This document shows, piece after piece, positions 5,934 to 6,573 of a stretch of DNA of 6,573 nucleotides. A program made the position numbers and the translations under genes. Numbering within the stretch: position 1 is the stretch's first letter; every line of letters starts with the position of its first letter. The DNA comes from Gammaproteobacteria bacterium (GTDB taxonomy: Bacteria > Pseudomonadota > Gammaproteobacteria > Thiomicrospirales > Thiomicrospiraceae). The stretch spans positions 1 through 6,573 of the forward strand of contig JAADDM010000298.1 in assembly GCA_013153955.1 (NCBI GenBank). The letters run 5' to 3'. The notes under the pieces are model-generated. The model ran no database searches. It was not told the DNA's origin and was given only the letters and a program-made list of their open reading frames with translations.

Positions 5934-6563
5934 ATGACTTTGCAATCCCGCTTAAAAATAGCCTTTAACCTGACGTTATTCAGTCTGCTCTGTATGCTAC
6001 CTGCGCTATTACTTGGCTGGGATTTATTCACCGACCAGCTCGGGGCAAATCCCGTAGAGGCGCTAGAACACACCACCGGGAATTGGGTCGTCTACTTTCT
6101 ACTGCTCACGCTTAGCGTAAGCCCTTTGCAAAAAGCACTTAAAACACTCAAACGCACCTCGTTTAATGCCTCTAAATGGCTCATTCCAGTGCATTTAGTT
6201 CGAAGAATACTGGGATTAAGCGCCTTTGGCTATGCGCTTTTACACGCCACCGCTTACCTACTGTTTGATATGGGGCTTTCGTGGGAGGACACCTTAATTG
6301 ATTTGGTCGATCGACCTTTTATCCTCATCGGTTTTATCGCGCTGCTCCTACTCGTGCCACTGGCCGTGACCTCAACACAAGGCTGGCAATGCCGCTTAAA
6401 ACGGCACTGGCAAACACTGCATAGCAGTATTTACCTACTGACCTTTTTAGGAATTTTACACTATGCCTTGTTGGTTAAAGCAGACCTGCTAATGCCGCTA
6501 CTCTATTTTGGGCTCTTTGCTACTCTGATGCTGATGCGCTTTAGACGTCCTAAAAACCGTTAA
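5934..6563 (+). CDS. msrQ: Haem-binding membrane subunit MsrQ (YedZ)
   Basis: MsrQ is an inner-membrane b-type cytochrome of the ferric reductase-like transmembrane family that passes electrons to MsrP. The 209-residue protein has about six hydrophobic segments, near residues 9-28, 50-66, 92-112, 128-146, 163-180 and 183-201. Family marks are NPVEALEHTTGNW (39-51), SVSPLQ (61-66), RRILGLSAFGYALLH with haem-ligand candidate His104, HWQTLHSSIY with His163, and LHY with His176. The spacing of these three histidines (59 and 13) nearly equals that of His91, His151 and His164 in E. coli MsrQ (60 and 13). The ATG at 5934 has no clear ribosome site upstream, but the next Met is residue 21, inside the first membrane segment, so this start is preferred. 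The 91-base AT-rich gap after msrP contains no gene; it has only weak promoter-like AT boxes (TATAAA near 5891) and no terminator. The stop is ten bases before the window end. Confidence 0.95.
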   Translation: MTLQSRLKIAFNLTLFSLLCMLPALLLGWDLFTDQLGANPVEALEHTTGNWVVYFLLLTLSVSPLQKALKTLKRTSFNASKWLIPVHLVRRILGLSAFGYALLHATAYLLFDMGLSWEDTLIDLVDRPFILIGFIALLLLVPLAVTSTQGWQCRLKRHWQTLHSSIYLLTFLGILHYALLVKADLLMPLLYFGLFATLMLMRFRRPKNR

Positions 6564-6573
6564 GGTTTAAGTG

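Noticed and set aside
5864..6076. 70-codon open frame on the minus strand across the msrQ start
   Set aside because: It overlaps the conserved first part of MsrQ, and the translation shows no domain or signal.
6554..6568. AAACC/GGTTT hairpin across the msrQ stop as a terminator
   Set aside because: Only five pairs, AT-rich, and the window ends before any T-tract could be seen.

Overview
The window reads as ordinary chromosomal housekeeping DNA from a gammaproteobacterium. ErpA, ArgC, AnmK and MsrPQ all resemble their gammaproteobacterial forms, and an M23 peptidase, anmK, erpA and argC lying close together is a familiar arrangement in that class. Moderate GC and the protein style would fit a sulfur-oxidising Thiomicrospira/Hydrogenovibrio-type lineage, but that assignment is an inference with modest confidence. 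There are no signs of mobile elements, CRISPR arrays, tRNA or rRNA genes, and no gene-free stretch exceeds 300 bases.

Layout. Positions 1-1560 (+ strand) hold the 3' end of a zinc-dependent M23 cell-wall peptidase, followed without a gap by anmK (anhydro-MurNAc kinase); both act on peptidoglycan. A 166-base convergent spacer carries two hairpins that look like terminators, one for each direction. Three minus-strand genes follow: a 391-400 residue citrate synthase (nearest the terminator), erpA (A-type Fe-S carrier) and argC (arginine biosynthesis). argC ends in a clear intrinsic terminator. erpA has its own extended -10 promoter candidate and a leader of about 140 bases with a strong inverted repeat. 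A near-perfect hairpin separates erpA from the citrate synthase gene. From 4706 the window turns to the plus strand: a divergent 201-base regulatory spacer, then msrP and msrQ, the periplasmic methionine-sulfoxide reductase and its haem membrane partner.

How the genes work together. M23 peptidase and AnmK fit cell-wall turnover and recycling. Citrate synthase and ArgC belong to central carbon and amino-acid metabolism. ErpA delivers Fe-S clusters to apo-enzymes. MsrP and MsrQ repair oxidised methionine in envelope proteins, using electrons passed through the membrane.

I found no convincing undescribed multi-gene system. The parts most worth a second look are non-coding: a nested fold covering the msrP translation start, a 20-pair inverted repeat in the erpA leader whose three imperfect pairs are all G-U on the strand opposite erpA, a 13-pair hairpin directly before citrate synthase, and paired repeats in the argC/msrP spacer.
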